Positions 22,301 through 31,676 of a stretch of 64,000 nucleotides of DNA are shown here, piece after piece. Where the stretch lies: positions 1,736,001-1,800,000 of the forward strand of contig OY723314.1 in NCBI GenBank assembly GCA_963210315.1. Direction: 5' to 3'. The notes under the pieces were generated by a model. The model was not told where the DNA came from. It worked only from the letters and a program-made list of their open reading frames with translations, and ran no database searches. Both the position numbers and the translations under genes were made by a program. Positions within the stretch are counted from its first letter, which is position 1; every line of letters begins with the position of its first letter. The stretch comes from Rhynchopus euleeides. Lineage: Eukaryota; Euglenozoa; Diplonemea; Diplonemida; Diplonemidae.

Positions 22301-25300
22301 GCACCCTCAACACCACTTCCTCCTGGAGCAACAACTATCCCTGCAACTCCGCTCCCCCCCGGCACAACAGCCGTACCTGCAACACCACTTCCTCCCGGCA
22401 CAACGGCTGTTCCATCAACACCATCACCACCGCTGTCGCCAGGTGCCACATTTGCTCCTTCAACACCACTTCCTCCTGGTGCAACAACTTTGCCTTCAAC
22501 GCCGCTCCCTCCCGGTACAACAGCCGTACCTGCAACACCACTTCCTCCCGGCACAACGGCTGTTCCAGCAACACCGTCACCGCCGCTTCCGCCAGGTGCT
22601 ACAGTTGCACCTGCAACGCCACTTCCCCCAGGTACAACAACTTTGCCTTCAACACCGCTCCCTCCCGGTACAACAGCCGTACCTTCAACACCACTTCCTC
22701 CCGGCACAACGGCTGTTCCGGCAACACCGTCACCGCCGCTTCCACCAGGCGCCACAGTTGCACCCTCAACACCACTTCCTCCTGGAGCAACAACTATCCC
22801 TGCAACTCCGCTCCCCCCCGGCACAACAGCCGTACCTGCAACACCACTTCCTCCCGGCACAACGGCTGTTCCATCAACACCATCACCACCGCTGTCGCCA
22901 GGTGCCACATTTGCTCCTTCAACACCACTTCCTCCTGGTGCAACAACTTTGCCTTCAACGCCGCTCCCTCCCGGTACAACAGCCGTACCTGCAACACCAC
23001 TTCCTCCCGGCACAACGGCTGTTCCAGCAACACCGTCACCGCCGCTTCCGCCAGGTGCTACAGTTGCACCTGCAACGCCACTTCCCCCAGGTACAACAAC
23101 TTTGCCTTCAACACCGCTCCCTCCCGGTACAACAGCCGTACCTTCAACACCACTTCCTCCCGGCACAACGGCTGTTCCGGCAACACCGTCACCGCCGCTT
23201 CCACCAGGCGCCACAGTTGCACCCTCAACACCACTTCCTCCTGGAGCAACAACTATCCCTGCAACTCCGCTCCCCCCCGGCACAACAGCCGTACCTGCAA
23301 CACCACTTCCTCCCGGCACAACGGCTGTTCCGGCAACACCGTCACCGCCGCTTCCACCAGGCGCCACAGTTGCACCCTCAACACCACTTCCTCCTGGAGC
23401 AACAACTATCCCTGCAACTCCGCTCCCCCCCGGCACAACAGCCGTACCTGCAACACCACTTCCTCCCGGCACAACGGCTGTTCCAGCAACACCGTCACCG
23501 CCGCTTCCGCCAGGTGCCACAGTTGCACCCTCAACACCACTTCCTCCTGGAGCAACAGCTTTGCCTTCAACACCGCTCCCTCCTGGTGCAACAGCCGTAC
23601 CTGCAACACCATCACCACCGCTGCCGCCAGGTGCCACGTTTGCTCCTTCAACACCACTTCCTCCCGGCACAACGGCTGTTCCGGCAACACCGTCACCGCC
23701 GCTTCCACCAGGCGCCACAGTTGCACCCTCAACACCACTTCCTCCTGGAGCAACAACTATCCCTGCAACTCCGCTCCCCCCCGGCACAACAGCTGCCCCC
23801 ACATCTGTACCGGGCCTTCCGCCCCCACCGGCACCCGGCACCACCCCTGCGCCCCCTGCCTTCGTCGTCCCCACCTTTTCCCCCGCTGTCGCTGTCACCT
23901 TCACCCCCCTCTCCCCACCCGCCCTCACCACGGGGCCGCTGCCGCCACCCACGACAGACACACTGGCCCCGCCACAGCAGCCGCAGCCCTCCGCCGCCCC
24001 TGGCACCACCACCAACGCCACGTCGTCTTCCACCACACCCGCCACCACCGCACAGCCCGGGGGTGCGCAGGGCACTGAGACCCCCCAAGCCGCACCCCCT
24101 GGCTCTGAGGTGACGGATGCCGGCCTCGGCGCTGCTCTGAGGACAAAATTCCCGGCACACACTGTGAGCAAGGAGACGAAGAAGGTGCAGGAATCGGTGT
24201 CACACATCGGGGAGGCTGCAGGTGCCCTCGCCGCCCTCGGCGCGGCTGGCCCCACCGCGGGGGGGCTGGTCGTCGTCACCAGCGGCGTGCAGTGTGTCGG
24301 CGAGTCGGACGACACTGAGGACCTCGACAGGCTCGTGAACCCGCTCGGCATCCGCATCAACAACATCCCTGCTGCTGGCGCAGTCGTCGGTAACATCCTC
24401 CTCAGCATCGGCTCCTGCCTCTTCTTCATGAGTGTTGTCCGCATCCTCGCCGTGCTCGGCATATCTAGCCGCCTCCCAGGCTCCGACAAGCTGGACCCCG
24501 TGAAGCGCGCCGGAGCCATCATCCGCTACCCCTCGGTGCTGCTGCCGGTCCCCCTCCTCCTCTTCCCGGGCACCATGAGCTCTGCACTTGATCTTGTGTT
24601 CTACCCGCGAAGCGACACAGTCTTCTACGGCTGGATCGGGCTCCTCACCCTCACAGGGGCGGTGTGCATGCTATCCTACAACTCGAAGCTCCTGAAGGCA
24701 GCTGTGGTGCCCCGCCGTAACCAGGGGCGCTTGGGGAGGTATTTCCTGGGGACAGAGATGTGGCGCTCCAACGACAACAGCCCCCTCTTTGTGGAGCGAA
24801 ACGGCGTGGTATGGGACATCTACCGCGACGTGAAGTGGGTCCGGGGCAGGTTCTTCCTCATCGAGCTGCTCCCCGTCATCCCCCTCGCCGCAGCCGCCAG
24901 CATCCGGAGCGGCAACTTCACCGTCTGCGCCGTCAAGGTGTCCATCATGGCCTGCCTCCTCGCCATTTGGACAGTGGGCTTTGTTGCGGGCCGCCTCTTC
25001 ATCTCTCCCTTTGTCAACCACATCATGGTGTTGGGCAACGTGCTCCTCATCCTCGGCCTGATTGGGCACGTCGTGGCCTACGCCTCCGGCACCACGCGGC
25101 ACTGGGGTGTCGACCTGGGCGTCTTCCTCTTCATGGGCTCCATGATCTGCTGTGTGGTGCGCGCGATCTACGACATGGTGACCCTCATCATGGACCTCTA
25201 CATCGGCTGCAAGACAGGGGGCAGGAACATCACGGTCGACACAGCGGACAACTCATCCCTCGCTCTGGAAGAGGATATCGATGTGGACATGGTCCCACTC

Positions 25301-25849
25301 GGGCACGACGACGGCGATTCCCTCGCCAACAGCTCTATATCCTGCACGGCGGACGAGCTTGCGGTGTCCGGCAGCCCCTACCGCACTATGTCATCCGCCC
25401 CCCTGTCTACGGGGAAGACGGGCACCCCGTTTTCCGTCAACCGGAAGGACTCCCTCGTCGGGTTCGGGTCGCGCTCCAAAAGCGTCTTCTCCGACATCCC
25501 TCGGCCTTCCAGCAGGTTCGCCTCTACAACGCCCCGCCCCGGGGGTGGGATCCTCACCTCGGAGAGATACGGCGGGCTGTCTTCTCCCCCGCGCAACTTC
25601 TGCTTTGTGCGCCCCCCCAGCCGTTCGTCGTCCTACATGCCTCGGCGGGGCAGCATTCTGGACCTGACCTCAGAAACCGTCTCCGGAGGTGGTGCGCTGA
25701 CTCCCTTAGTGAGCCCGTCAGACCAACCCTTGTCACCGCCCTCTCCCGCCCCTATGGACCCACAGGCGCAGCGTGCGTACCTCCCTGCCCGGGCAAGGCG
25801 GACCACGTCTTCTTTGGTTTCGATGCAGAACACCTACACACGGTTCTGA
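16307..25849 (+). CDS. Giant stalked multi-pass surface membrane protein
   Basis: Function unknown, about 3180 aa in one uninterrupted frame. The ATG at 16307 gives a signal peptide (MGVGVLPGLTAVWAL to about residue 20). Residues about 20-316 are an ectodomain with LVIVD-like repeats (FFDISDL, VYRDK/VAYRDK-like strands, ILIDISSY, AKLLDISS), suggesting a beta-propeller. Residues about 317-2495 are a Thr/Pro stalk: first TPAPPTP-type units, then TPLPPGTTAVP-type units in a near-identical higher-order array. About seven hydrophobic segments lie between roughly 2687 and 2968, followed by a Ser/Pro-rich tail of about 210 residues. The membrane domain matches the genes at 1.8 and 5.1 kb in layout and in short motifs, so all three form one family. 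The stalk is probably heavily O-glycosylated. The assembled repeat number may be unreliable. Confidence 0.75.
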   Translation: MGVGVLPGLTAVWALAALVCLADADYLDKRWDLSNPYDGLNQLWISEEDQRATVSALSSGVRFFDISDLSVSPPLENGYSVGIVKGYAAGHGHQRLCLADRRHLHIYEAPNVFSLSYVGSFDLDHKITNVAYRDKYCYAVTDNIVFSADMRDMNNVVEAGRLDSSIYHDIVFGKDYILVAGTYQGVFLANWGDLSVAYQYDTSAIWGVQAWGVCQQEGQLFVSDYSTDSMILIDISSYSSPSFVTSRSNMDAIELACTDGFLATTGIDTAKLLDISSPGTMPTIGGLACIACSSPHFWSNHLFMTGGDWGFAIYGPATTPAPPTPAPPTPAPPTPAPPTPAPPTPAPATPAPPTPSPPTVSPPTPAPVTPSPPTAAPSTPAPPTPVPPTVSPPTPVPVTPSPPTPVPPTPAPATPVPPTVSPSTPAPQTPSPPTAAPLTPAPATPAPLSVSPSTPAPLSPSPATPVPPTPAPPTPVPPTVSPPTAIPPTSAPATPAPLSASPPTPAPVSLSPATPVPPTPSPPTTAPLMPAPSTPLPGTLVPPTPSPASPPTPAPAPVPGSTAPGTPSPATLVPTTLAPPTTAPNTPSPPLPPGITVAPSAPLPPGTTALPSTPLPTSAPTTPLPPGATAVPATPLPPGTTAVPATPSPPLPPGATVAPSTPLPPGATTMPATPLPPDATSLPSTPLPLGTTAVPATPSPPLPPGATVAPSTPLPPGTTALPSTPLPPGTTAVPSTPLPPGATAVPSTPSPPLPPGTTVAPSTPLPPGATSFPSTPLPPGTTAVPSTPLPPGTTAVPATPSPPLPPGATVSPSTPLPPGTTSFPSTPLPPGATALPLTPSPPLPPGATVAPSTPLPPGATTIPATPLPPGTTAVPATPLPPGTTAVPSTPSPPLSPGATFAPSTPLPPGATTLPSTPLPPGTTAVPATPLPPGTTAVPATPSPPLPPGATVAPATPLPPGTTTLPSTPLPPGTTAVPSTPLPPGTTAVPATPSPPLPPGATVAPSTPLPPGATTIPATPLPPGTTAVPATPLPPGTTAVPSTPSPPLSPGATFAPSTPLPPGATTLPSTPLPPGTTAVPSTPLPPGAPAVPSTPSPPLPPGTTVAPSTPLPPGATSFPSTPLPPGTTAVPSTPLPPGTTAVPATPSPPLPPGATVSPSTPLPPGTTSFPSTPLPPGATALPLTPSPPLPPGATVAPSTPLPPGATTIPATPLPPGTTAVPATPLPPGTTAVPSTPSPPLSPGATFAPSTPLPPGATTLPSTPLPPGTTAVPATPLPPGTTAVPATPSPPLPPGATVAPATPLPPGTTTLPSTPLPPGTTAVPSTPLPPGTTAVPATPSPPLPPGATVAPSTPLPPGATTIPATPLPPGTTAVPATPLPPGTTAVPSTPSPPLSPGATFAPSTPLPPGATTLPSTPLPPGTTAVPATPLPPGTTAVPATPSPPLPPGATVAPATPLPPGTTTLPSTPLPPGTTAVPSTPLPPGTTAVPATPSPPLPPGATVAPSTPLPPGATTIPATPLPPGTTAVPATPLPPGTTAVPSTPSPPLSPGATFAPSTPLPPGATTLPSTPLPPGTTAVPATPLPPGTTAVPATPSPPLPPGATVAPATPLPPGTTTLPSTPLPPGTTAVPSTPLPPGTTAVPATPSPPLPPGATVAPSTPLPPGATTIPATPLPPGTTAVPATPLPPGTTAVPSTPSPPLSPGATFAPSTPLPPGATTLPSTPLPPGTTAVPSTPLPPGATAVPSTPSPPLPPGTTVAPSTPLPPGATSFPSTPLPPGTTAVPSTPLPPGTTAVPATPSPPLPPGATVSPSTPLPPGTTSFPSTPLPPGATALPLTPSPPLPPGATVAPSTPLPPGATTIPATPLPPGTTAVPATPLPPGTTAVPSTPSPPLSPGATFAPSTPLPPGATTLPSTPLPPGTTAVPATPLPPGTTAVPATPSPPLPPGATVAPATPLPPGTTTLPSTPLPPGTTAVPSTPLPPGTTAVPATPSPPLPPGATVAPSTPLPPGATTIPATPLPPGTTAVPATPLPPGTTAVPSTPSPPLSPGATFAPSTPLPPGATTLPSTPLPPGTTAVPATPLPPGTTAVPATPSPPLPPGATVAPATPLPPGTTTLPSTPLPPGTTAVPSTPLPPGTTAVPATPSPPLPPGATVAPSTPLPPGATTIPATPLPPGTTAVPATPLPPGTTAVPSTPSPPLSPGATFAPSTPLPPGATTLPSTPLPPGTTAVPATPLPPGTTAVPATPSPPLPPGATVAPATPLPPGTTTLPSTPLPPGTTAVPSTPLPPGTTAVPATPSPPLPPGATVAPSTPLPPGATTIPATPLPPGTTAVPATPLPPGTTAVPATPSPPLPPGATVAPSTPLPPGATTIPATPLPPGTTAVPATPLPPGTTAVPATPSPPLPPGATVAPSTPLPPGATALPSTPLPPGATAVPATPSPPLPPGATFAPSTPLPPGTTAVPATPSPPLPPGATVAPSTPLPPGATTIPATPLPPGTTAAPTSVPGLPPPPAPGTTPAPPAFVVPTFSPAVAVTFTPLSPPALTTGPLPPPTTDTLAPPQQPQPSAAPGTTTNATSSSTTPATTAQPGGAQGTETPQAAPPGSEVTDAGLGAALRTKFPAHTVSKETKKVQESVSHIGEAAGALAALGAAGPTAGGLVVVTSGVQCVGESDDTEDLDRLVNPLGIRINNIPAAGAVVGNILLSIGSCLFFMSVVRILAVLGISSRLPGSDKLDPVKRAGAIIRYPSVLLPVPLLLFPGTMSSALDLVFYPRSDTVFYGWIGLLTLTGAVCMLSYNSKLLKAAVVPRRNQGRLGRYFLGTEMWRSNDNSPLFVERNGVVWDIYRDVKWVRGRFFLIELLPVIPLAAAASIRSGNFTVCAVKVSIMACLLAIWTVGFVAGRLFISPFVNHIMVLGNVLLILGLIGHVVAYASGTTRHWGVDLGVFLFMGSMICCVVRAIYDMVTLIMDLYIGCKTGGRNITVDTADNSSLALEEDIDVDMVPLGHDDGDSLANSSISCTADELAVSGSPYRTMSSAPLSTGKTGTPFSVNRKDSLVGFGSRSKSVFSDIPRPSSRFASTTPRPGGGILTSERYGGLSSPPRNFCFVRPPSRSSSYMPRRGSILDLTSETVSGGGALTPLVSPSDQPLSPPSPAPMDPQAQRAYLPARARRTTSSLVSMQNTYTRF
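17256..23790 (+). repeat. Thr/Pro-coding tandem repeat array with 459-bp higher-order unit
   Basis: Short 13-15-codon units (TPLPPGTTAVPATP and variants) are grouped into 459-bp (153-codon) blocks that recur almost unchanged, for example with offsets of 459 bp at about 19923, 20382 and 20841 and again at 21876, 22335 and 22794. A second block containing SFPSTP and SPSTP variants recurs at about 18420, 19455 and 21408 (offsets 1035 and 1953, differing by exactly two 459-bp units). All unit lengths are multiples of three. Confidence 0.85.
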
Positions 25850-26897
25850 TCGAGGAGTGGTGGAGGTGTGTGGGTTTGGGTTCTGGGGGGAGAAGCAGGA
25901 GGAGGCGGTGGTGGCGGTGGGGAAAGCGGTCCTCATGACCTCCTGTGGGCTGTGAGCTGCACAGCCCACACGGAGGGAGAGAGAGATGATGGGGGCAGGG
26001 GAGGCAGGGAGGCATTATTTGCTTCGAACTTTTGCTCCGATCCTGCGCCCTGTGCGGCGGTACGTTGGCTCGGCCCGCCAGCCAGGGCTCATCAGGGGAA
26101 TGGGACTAGAGAAGCGGGGGGAAGGGGAATGGGAAGGGGCTGCTCAGCCGACCGCTACCCACCCCCCACCCCCCCACCTTTTCCAGGGGGGGGGACTCCC
26201 TCCTTCACGAGGCATGGCCTTTGGGTGTAGGGGTGTGGGCTACCGGGGAGCCATGACTTGGGGCCCATGACATTGTACACACACATTGATCGTTTTTTTT
26301 CCGTACTGTATTTCCTGTTTTCTTCTTTGATTTTTGGTGGAAGCGATCAATGCAAAAAAAAATCATCTGGAGAAGGAAGACTCGAGAGACAGCTGCCTTG
26401 ATTTTTGACACGCGGGGGGGGGGGCCCTTTCCACACCCCCCGATGTCCCCCCACCCCACACCCACCCTCACCCCCTTGTTGTTATTTTCCGTTGCTGTTG
26501 TTGTGTTTATTTATTTGCGAGGATGCGCAAGCCACTTCCCCCCCCCCTCTTCTCGGGGGAATTGGGAAAAAAATCCCCCCCCAGAAACGCTGAAAAAAAA
26601 GGCATGATGGGTCCCTTCGCTCTGTGCCGCACTGTGTGTCAAAACTGCGCCACCTTTGCAGCCAGTGCTGTGATCCGGCTCACTTTTGTCTCACTTTGCC
26701 GCACTTCTGGGCGAAGTGAGCCCGCCAGATCAACCCCTGCCCTGATCGCCGCTCTTCAGACAACAGGGGGGACCGAGGAGCAAATGCAAATGCGAGGCGT
26801 GTTTCTCTGCACCGTGTTACTCCACTGCCTTTTCAGTCACACTTCGCCTTCTGCATATCCACATCATCCCCTTTTGGTTACGAACATGCCGGATCCT
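25850..26897. other. Intergenic region with a diverged YR-unit relic
   Basis: No gene supported. At about 26338-26410 a GTGGAAGCGATCAATGCA core followed by GGAAGACTCGAGAGAC is shared with 54926-54997. G-, C- and A-runs are frequent. Confidence 0.5.
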
Positions 26898-27010
26898 AGG
26901 GTGGTCTTCGCTCCGGGGTGATCGTCAGTGCATTTTGGTGAATTTCCTGTTGAATTTGGCTGAAAACTGACGAAGCTTGACGAAGGATAACGACCAGCGA
27001 AGACCCCCCC
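26898..27010. repeat. MITE-like element, GGGGGTCTTCGCT family, copy 2
   Basis: Same inner sequence as at 8097, with imperfect left end (GGGTGGTCTTCGCT) and right end AGCGAAGACCCCC. Candidate 3-bp target duplication CTA. Confidence 0.7.
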
Positions 27011-27121
27011 TATATGTACCTTTTTCACTTCTTAGACAAGTTGTCAACGCTCGGTGCGGTTGATAGGAAAGCATCGCTTGCAGCGGACCCCCTGCACCCC
27101 CTCCGACCTCTCTGTGCTCCA

Positions 27122-27321
27122 NNNNNNNNNNNNNNNNNNNNNNNNNNNNNNNNNNNNNNNNNNNNNNNNNNNNNNNNNNNNNNNNNNNNNNNNNNNNNNN
27201 NNNNNNNNNNNNNNNNNNNNNNNNNNNNNNNNNNNNNNNNNNNNNNNNNNNNNNNNNNNNNNNNNNNNNNNNNNNNNNNNNNNNNNNNNNNNNNNNNNNN
27301 NNNNNNNNNNNNNNNNNNNNN
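27122..27321. other. Assembly gap (200 N)
   Basis: Two hundred undetermined bases, placed just before AT-rich palindromic sequence. The round length suggests a nominal scaffold gap. Confidence 0.98.
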
Positions 27322-27349
27322 CAAGTATTTTACATGTATAATACTTGCA

Positions 27350-27900
27350 TGACAAGTATTATACATGTAAAATACATGTAAATGCCTGAAATATACATGT
27401 AAAATACATGTATATCAAGTAAAAATACATGTCAACTACCGTATACGTAAATATTATGGAACGTAAATATTATGGAACGGGCCCATTTTTGGCCGGTCCG
27501 TTCCATAATATTTACAGGGCCAGTTGGGGACTCGGTGGTGAGGACGGCTTGCGTCAGGAATCGCGCGAAAAGTGCACGAGTAGGTCCCGTCAGGGACTCT
27601 GTATGCCGTCCGATCACCTGGTCCAAGTCCCCGAGTCGCAGAAAGCCCTGTAAATATTATGGAACGAAAAAAATCTGGAACGCCAACCCACCAGCGTTCC
27701 AAAATATTTACGTTCCATAATATTTACGTTCCATAATATTTACGTTCCAAAATATTTACGTATACGGTAGTTGACATGCAAGTATTATACATGTATTTTT
27801 ACTTGATATACATGTATTTTACATGTATATTTCAGGCATATACATGTATTATACATGTATAATAGTTGACATGCAAGTATTATACATGTATAATACATGT
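27350..27900. mobile_element. AT-rich palindrome with a nested inverted-repeat element
   Basis: Outer arms are iterations of TACATGTA with shared TTTCAGGCAT and GATATACATGTATTTTAC words in inverted orientation. Nested inside, 27438-27771 is bounded by inverted TACCGTATACGTAAATATT ends, with GTTCCATAATATTTAC repeated internally. The GC-rich centre (about 27510-27650) has no recognisable gene. Looks like one MITE inside another, or one element with compound ends. Confidence 0.6.
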
Positions 27901-27955
27901 ATATACTTGTAGTTATACATGTAAAATTTACAAGATCCCACCGTGAAATGGGGGT

Positions 27956-29054
27956 GACAAACACGATTTTTCAAAAAACCGGCGCAGAGGCCCCAAAGCC
28001 CCCGTAAACCCTCCAAACCCCCCCCAGATCGGTCCGGAAACCCATCGAACCCCACTTTTCCACCATTCCGGGCACCTCAGGTGCCCGAATTGGGGTACCT
28101 AAATTTTGTGCCACCGTTTGGTACCGTACAGTGCCACTGTGTGGGAGGTTGGAAAAGAAAATGCCCCAACACACCACATCTGAGGGTTGCAATGCATGTT
28201 GCTTGCCAACCACGTCATCCGGTGGGTGTCAGGCGCTATGTAGGTGGCATTAGCCAGGTCTTCGATGTGTTCTGGCTTGTATATATACCTCCCTGCCTGC
28301 GGCACAGGCACTGCCTTTGTCCCCCACACCAGCCACAGAGAGCGTATTGTACTCGGTCCACGGTTGCTGATTCATTGTGATGCGTTGTATCCTCGAGTGA
28401 ACGTCACACACTAGTGGCACCACCACCCGCCATCCGAGAGCTGTATTGACTTTGCGCGCTTCCGTTGTATTCACCTCGCCACGCATATTGCACCGTTCAG
28501 TACCAGTGCTCTTGGGCCAGGCAAAGTAGACCGCAGCAACTACCAATTCTGGCACAATGGGTACCACGACAGCGCACTTCATGTGTTCCCGGAATGTACA
28601 GCTCGTGTTGCAACAGTCGTTGTCAACACATCCCGGTTGTGGAGCACTGCTGCACAGGAATCACACGACCATCTGGACTGTTCCGTACCTACAGGCAGCC
28701 TCCCGGTGCATGGTGGCAGGGAGGTATATATACAAGCCAGAACACATCGAAGACCTGGCTAATGCCACCTACATAGCGCCTGACACCCACCGGATGACGT
28801 GGTTGGCAAGCAACATGCATTGCAACCCTCAGATGTGGTGTGTTGGGGCATTTTCTTTTCCAACCTCCCACACAGTGGCACTGTACGGTACCAAACGGTG
28901 GCACAAAATTTAGGTACCCCAATTCGGGCACCTGAGGTGCCCGGAATGGTGGAAAAGTGGGGTTCGATGGGTTTCCGGACCGATCTGGGGGGGTTTGGAG
29001 GGTTTACGGGGGCTTTGGGGCCTCTGCGCCGGTTTTTTGAAAAATCGTGTTTGT
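27956..29054. mobile_element. Inverted-repeat (foldback/TIR) element with ~340-bp arms
   Basis: Arms 27956-28297 and 28715-29054 are near-perfect reverse complements, enclosing a 417-bp centre without a convincing reading frame. The ends begin GACAAACACGATTTTTC. No target duplication is evident. Near-identity of the arms suggests recent insertion or gene conversion. Confidence 0.8.
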
Positions 29055-29077
29055 CCACGTAAAAGGGTGGCATTTGA

Positions 29078-30277
29078 CCCCCCCTAGGCATACTTGTACC
29101 CCCATATGGGGAAGGCCAAAAATATGGGGAAAATATGGGGGGAATATGGGGGGTTTTTCAAGTCCTGTTCCCCCATATTTCCCCCATATGGGGGATATAT
29201 GGGGGAAAACCCAGGGGTTCCTCAGGTGGAAGCAGTCGGCAAACAGTTCTCTTCGTTCTGCTTTTCACAGGGTGTGAAGTCAGCCACTGACAGGGGACGT
29301 CTAGCACCTTGCAGTGCCATCTCACCTCGTCGCTTTCTGCAGAGAGGAACCGCCCGGCTGAAGTGCTCGAGTCAGACCACAAAAGGTGCTGTGAGAGTGC
29401 CGACCGCCACTTTCTTCAAGTCTGAGTAGCGGTCATCAGAGCATGCTGACCAGTAGTCCTGTCTTTGCTGGCAGAACAGTTGCGTCCTGCAGCCAGTCCT
29501 TGTACTGGCCTTCACAGGTCTCATTCCACCCGGCAGATGCAGCTTGAACATGTCAAGCTGCCTGGTGACGAGCGTCGACTCCGACTTTCGCCGCTCGGAG
29601 CGGTCAAAAGCGGCGGAAGCGCCTGACACCCCAGAATGCACTGCTTGTGAATTCCCTTGTCTAATTAAGGATCCCAGGGGGCAGCTCGCAATCGCAAACA
29701 CACCAGAGGAGGAGGACAGCGAGTGTGAGAGTGACGTGCCGGACAGGACTTCAAAACACAGGAGTGTGTGTTGTGAGGAGCTGTTAACCCTGAACGCGCG
29801 ATGTGTGTCTGTGCGTATGTGTCCACCACCGCTGCCGCTGTCACTGCGGTGCCCCGCCAAACCGGGAAGCGTTCGCTCTCCGCTGCCGCTGTATCGGCGC
29901 AGGAGAGGAACAGGAGGTCGGTGCGACCCACCTGGGGGATCTTCCAGGGGGGGCCAGACCTGGCCACACCTGAACGAGCGCGCACCTCCCCAGGATCGGA
30001 CTCCTGGAGGATCCCAACAAGGCATGAGGCCGGTTTCGACGCGCACTTCGTGTGTGTCTGTGCCTGAGTGGTTTGATGTTCTCCCGTTGCAGCACGAATA
30101 CCCCCATATCCCCCCATATGGGCCCCATATTTCCCCCATATTCCCCCATATTTTACCGGGTTTTCCCCATATTTTCAGCCTTTTTCCCCATATGGGGGCG
30201 GGGTTTTGAGACCCCCCATATTTCCCCCAAATTTAGGGGGTTCCCCATATGGGGGGACAAGTATGCCTAGGGGGGGG
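29078..30277. mobile_element. Inverted-repeat element with CCCCATATGGGG subterminal repeats
   Basis: The ends are inverted copies of CCTAGGCATACTTGT followed by CCCCCATATGGGG. About 140 bp (left) and 190 bp (right) of subterminal sequence is packed with the palindrome CCCCATATGGGG and half-sites. The interior, about 870 bp, has one open frame on the + strand (29544-30209, about 221 codons) with no domain I recognise. Probably a non-autonomous DNA transposon. Confidence 0.65.
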
Positions 30278-31445
30278 GGGTGCTGAAAACACATCGTTTT
30301 TCAGACATCTCGCGGAGACGGTCCGATTGTGGTTCACAACCAGGGGGTGGGTGCGGTTGGGGTCGGGATACAGGGGCACATTCATATACAGGAGGGGAGG
30401 GGGCGTGGGATTCACGCAAAACAATCAATCACTTGGGGAACCTTGAATCAGAAAATTCGGGAGAGAGGGGGGGGGGGGGACGGGGTGGCCCCATGTGTTC
30501 CGACGCGGAGCAGCGAAGCCTATCCAGGGGGGTGGTGTCGGGGAGGGTCAGGGCGGGCGTGCATGGGGGGTCACTCTCGGAAGCCAGCACCTACCACATC
30601 CCATGCCGTGTGTCACAGCACTATCCTTTATCTCGCTTCTCACACACGGCTCATGTGCTTCTGGCGCGCTTCCGGGATGCCCCTCTCTCCTGCCTTGGCC
30701 GACCAGCGCAGACCCTGCAGGCCCCCGCCATGTTGCGTCTGTCTTCTTTTCACTTCGTCACATCCATCATTGATCCATGATGTGAACATGCGTCGCCTCT
30801 CGGAGTGCTTCTGACGACCCTCACCCTTTTGTGTGTCCAGCTCGTGTCTTGACCGAGGCCTCACTAGGCCTAGCTGCATGAATATGGAAAGGCCGCCGAA
30901 GGAACACACACACGGAAATTATTAGACACTCATGTGTGGGGGTGGGGGAAGAATGTTGCTTTCTGTTCAGGACTCAGCTCGCCCGGTGCGCTCCGCACCC
31001 CCGTCCCCATGCGTGTTGCAGAATCTTCAAGAATTTTAAATTTGCGCATTGAACCAAACCCAGCAGACGAGAGATAGAGCGTAATGATTTATTGGGCGGG
31101 GTGGGGTGGTGGCCCCGGGGCGTGGAAAACTGTCTGCCTGCAACAAAAACAGGCCCGTGGTTTGTGTGTGATTGTGTGTGTGGCGCAGAACAGGGGTGGA
31201 GCTTGGGGGTTTTTTCGGGTCAGCTGACCTGATTTTCTGCAGGCCCTTACAAAAAATCAGGTCAGGGGTAAAAAGAAAAAAAAATATAGATTTTCGGGAA
31301 ACCGGAAAAGTTGGCTCCTCGCATTGGGGTCTCAAGGTGACCAGGAGGCGTTTCGTGAGCAAAGTGACCCCAGCTACATGAGCACAGGCCTCAAACAGTC
31401 ACAATAGAGGACAAATGAAGCTGCACAACCCGTACCGTGCAACAG
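30278..31445. other. Gene-free stretch
   Basis: No gene supported on either strand. Homopolymer runs are common. An inverted pair around GGTCAGCTGACC and CTGATTTTCTGC lies at about 31215-31265. Confidence 0.4.
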
Positions 31446-31676
31446 ACGTTTACTACCGTGGCCTCCGGCGGCTGGGGGGCTCCGCCCCCCAGACCCCCCT
31501 GTGGCATGTGCCTGTCTTGTACCCAAGCCCTTTACATCAGGGAATGGAGTACAGACCGCCCTCAGTATCCTCAGGAGGACGCAGCCAACTCACACAGAAT
31601 CCGTACGCCCGCAAGTCGCAGATGTTCACTACCGTGGCCTCCGGCGGCTGGGGGCTCCGCCCCCCAGACCCCCCCT
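31446..31676 (+). repeat. Dimer of the 55-bp hairpin repeat with conserved spacer
   Basis: Cores at 31446-31501 and 31620-31676 flank a spacer containing CTTGTACCCAAG and CAGGAGGACGCAGCCAACTC, as at 11640-11907 and 33114-33356. Confidence 0.75.

Noticed and set aside
19887..24113. Long + strand frames rich in Gln/His/Leu within the repeat array
   Set aside because: These are shifted readings of the same repeats and lack any non-repetitive domain or start context.
17587..24522. A 2311-codon open frame on the - strand
   Set aside because: It is the antisense of the Thr/Pro repeat array. All repeat units are multiples of three, so one stop-free unit keeps the frame open throughout. The + strand frame has a signal peptide, a non-repetitive head and membrane spans.
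28250..28931. Open frames in the centre of the foldback element
   Set aside because: They run mostly through the inverted arms, are mirrored on both strands and have no recognisable domain.
29544..30209. Possible transposase of the CCCCATATGGGG element
   Set aside because: The frame ends inside the subterminal repeat array (Pro/His-rich), is short and has no catalytic motif that I recognise.
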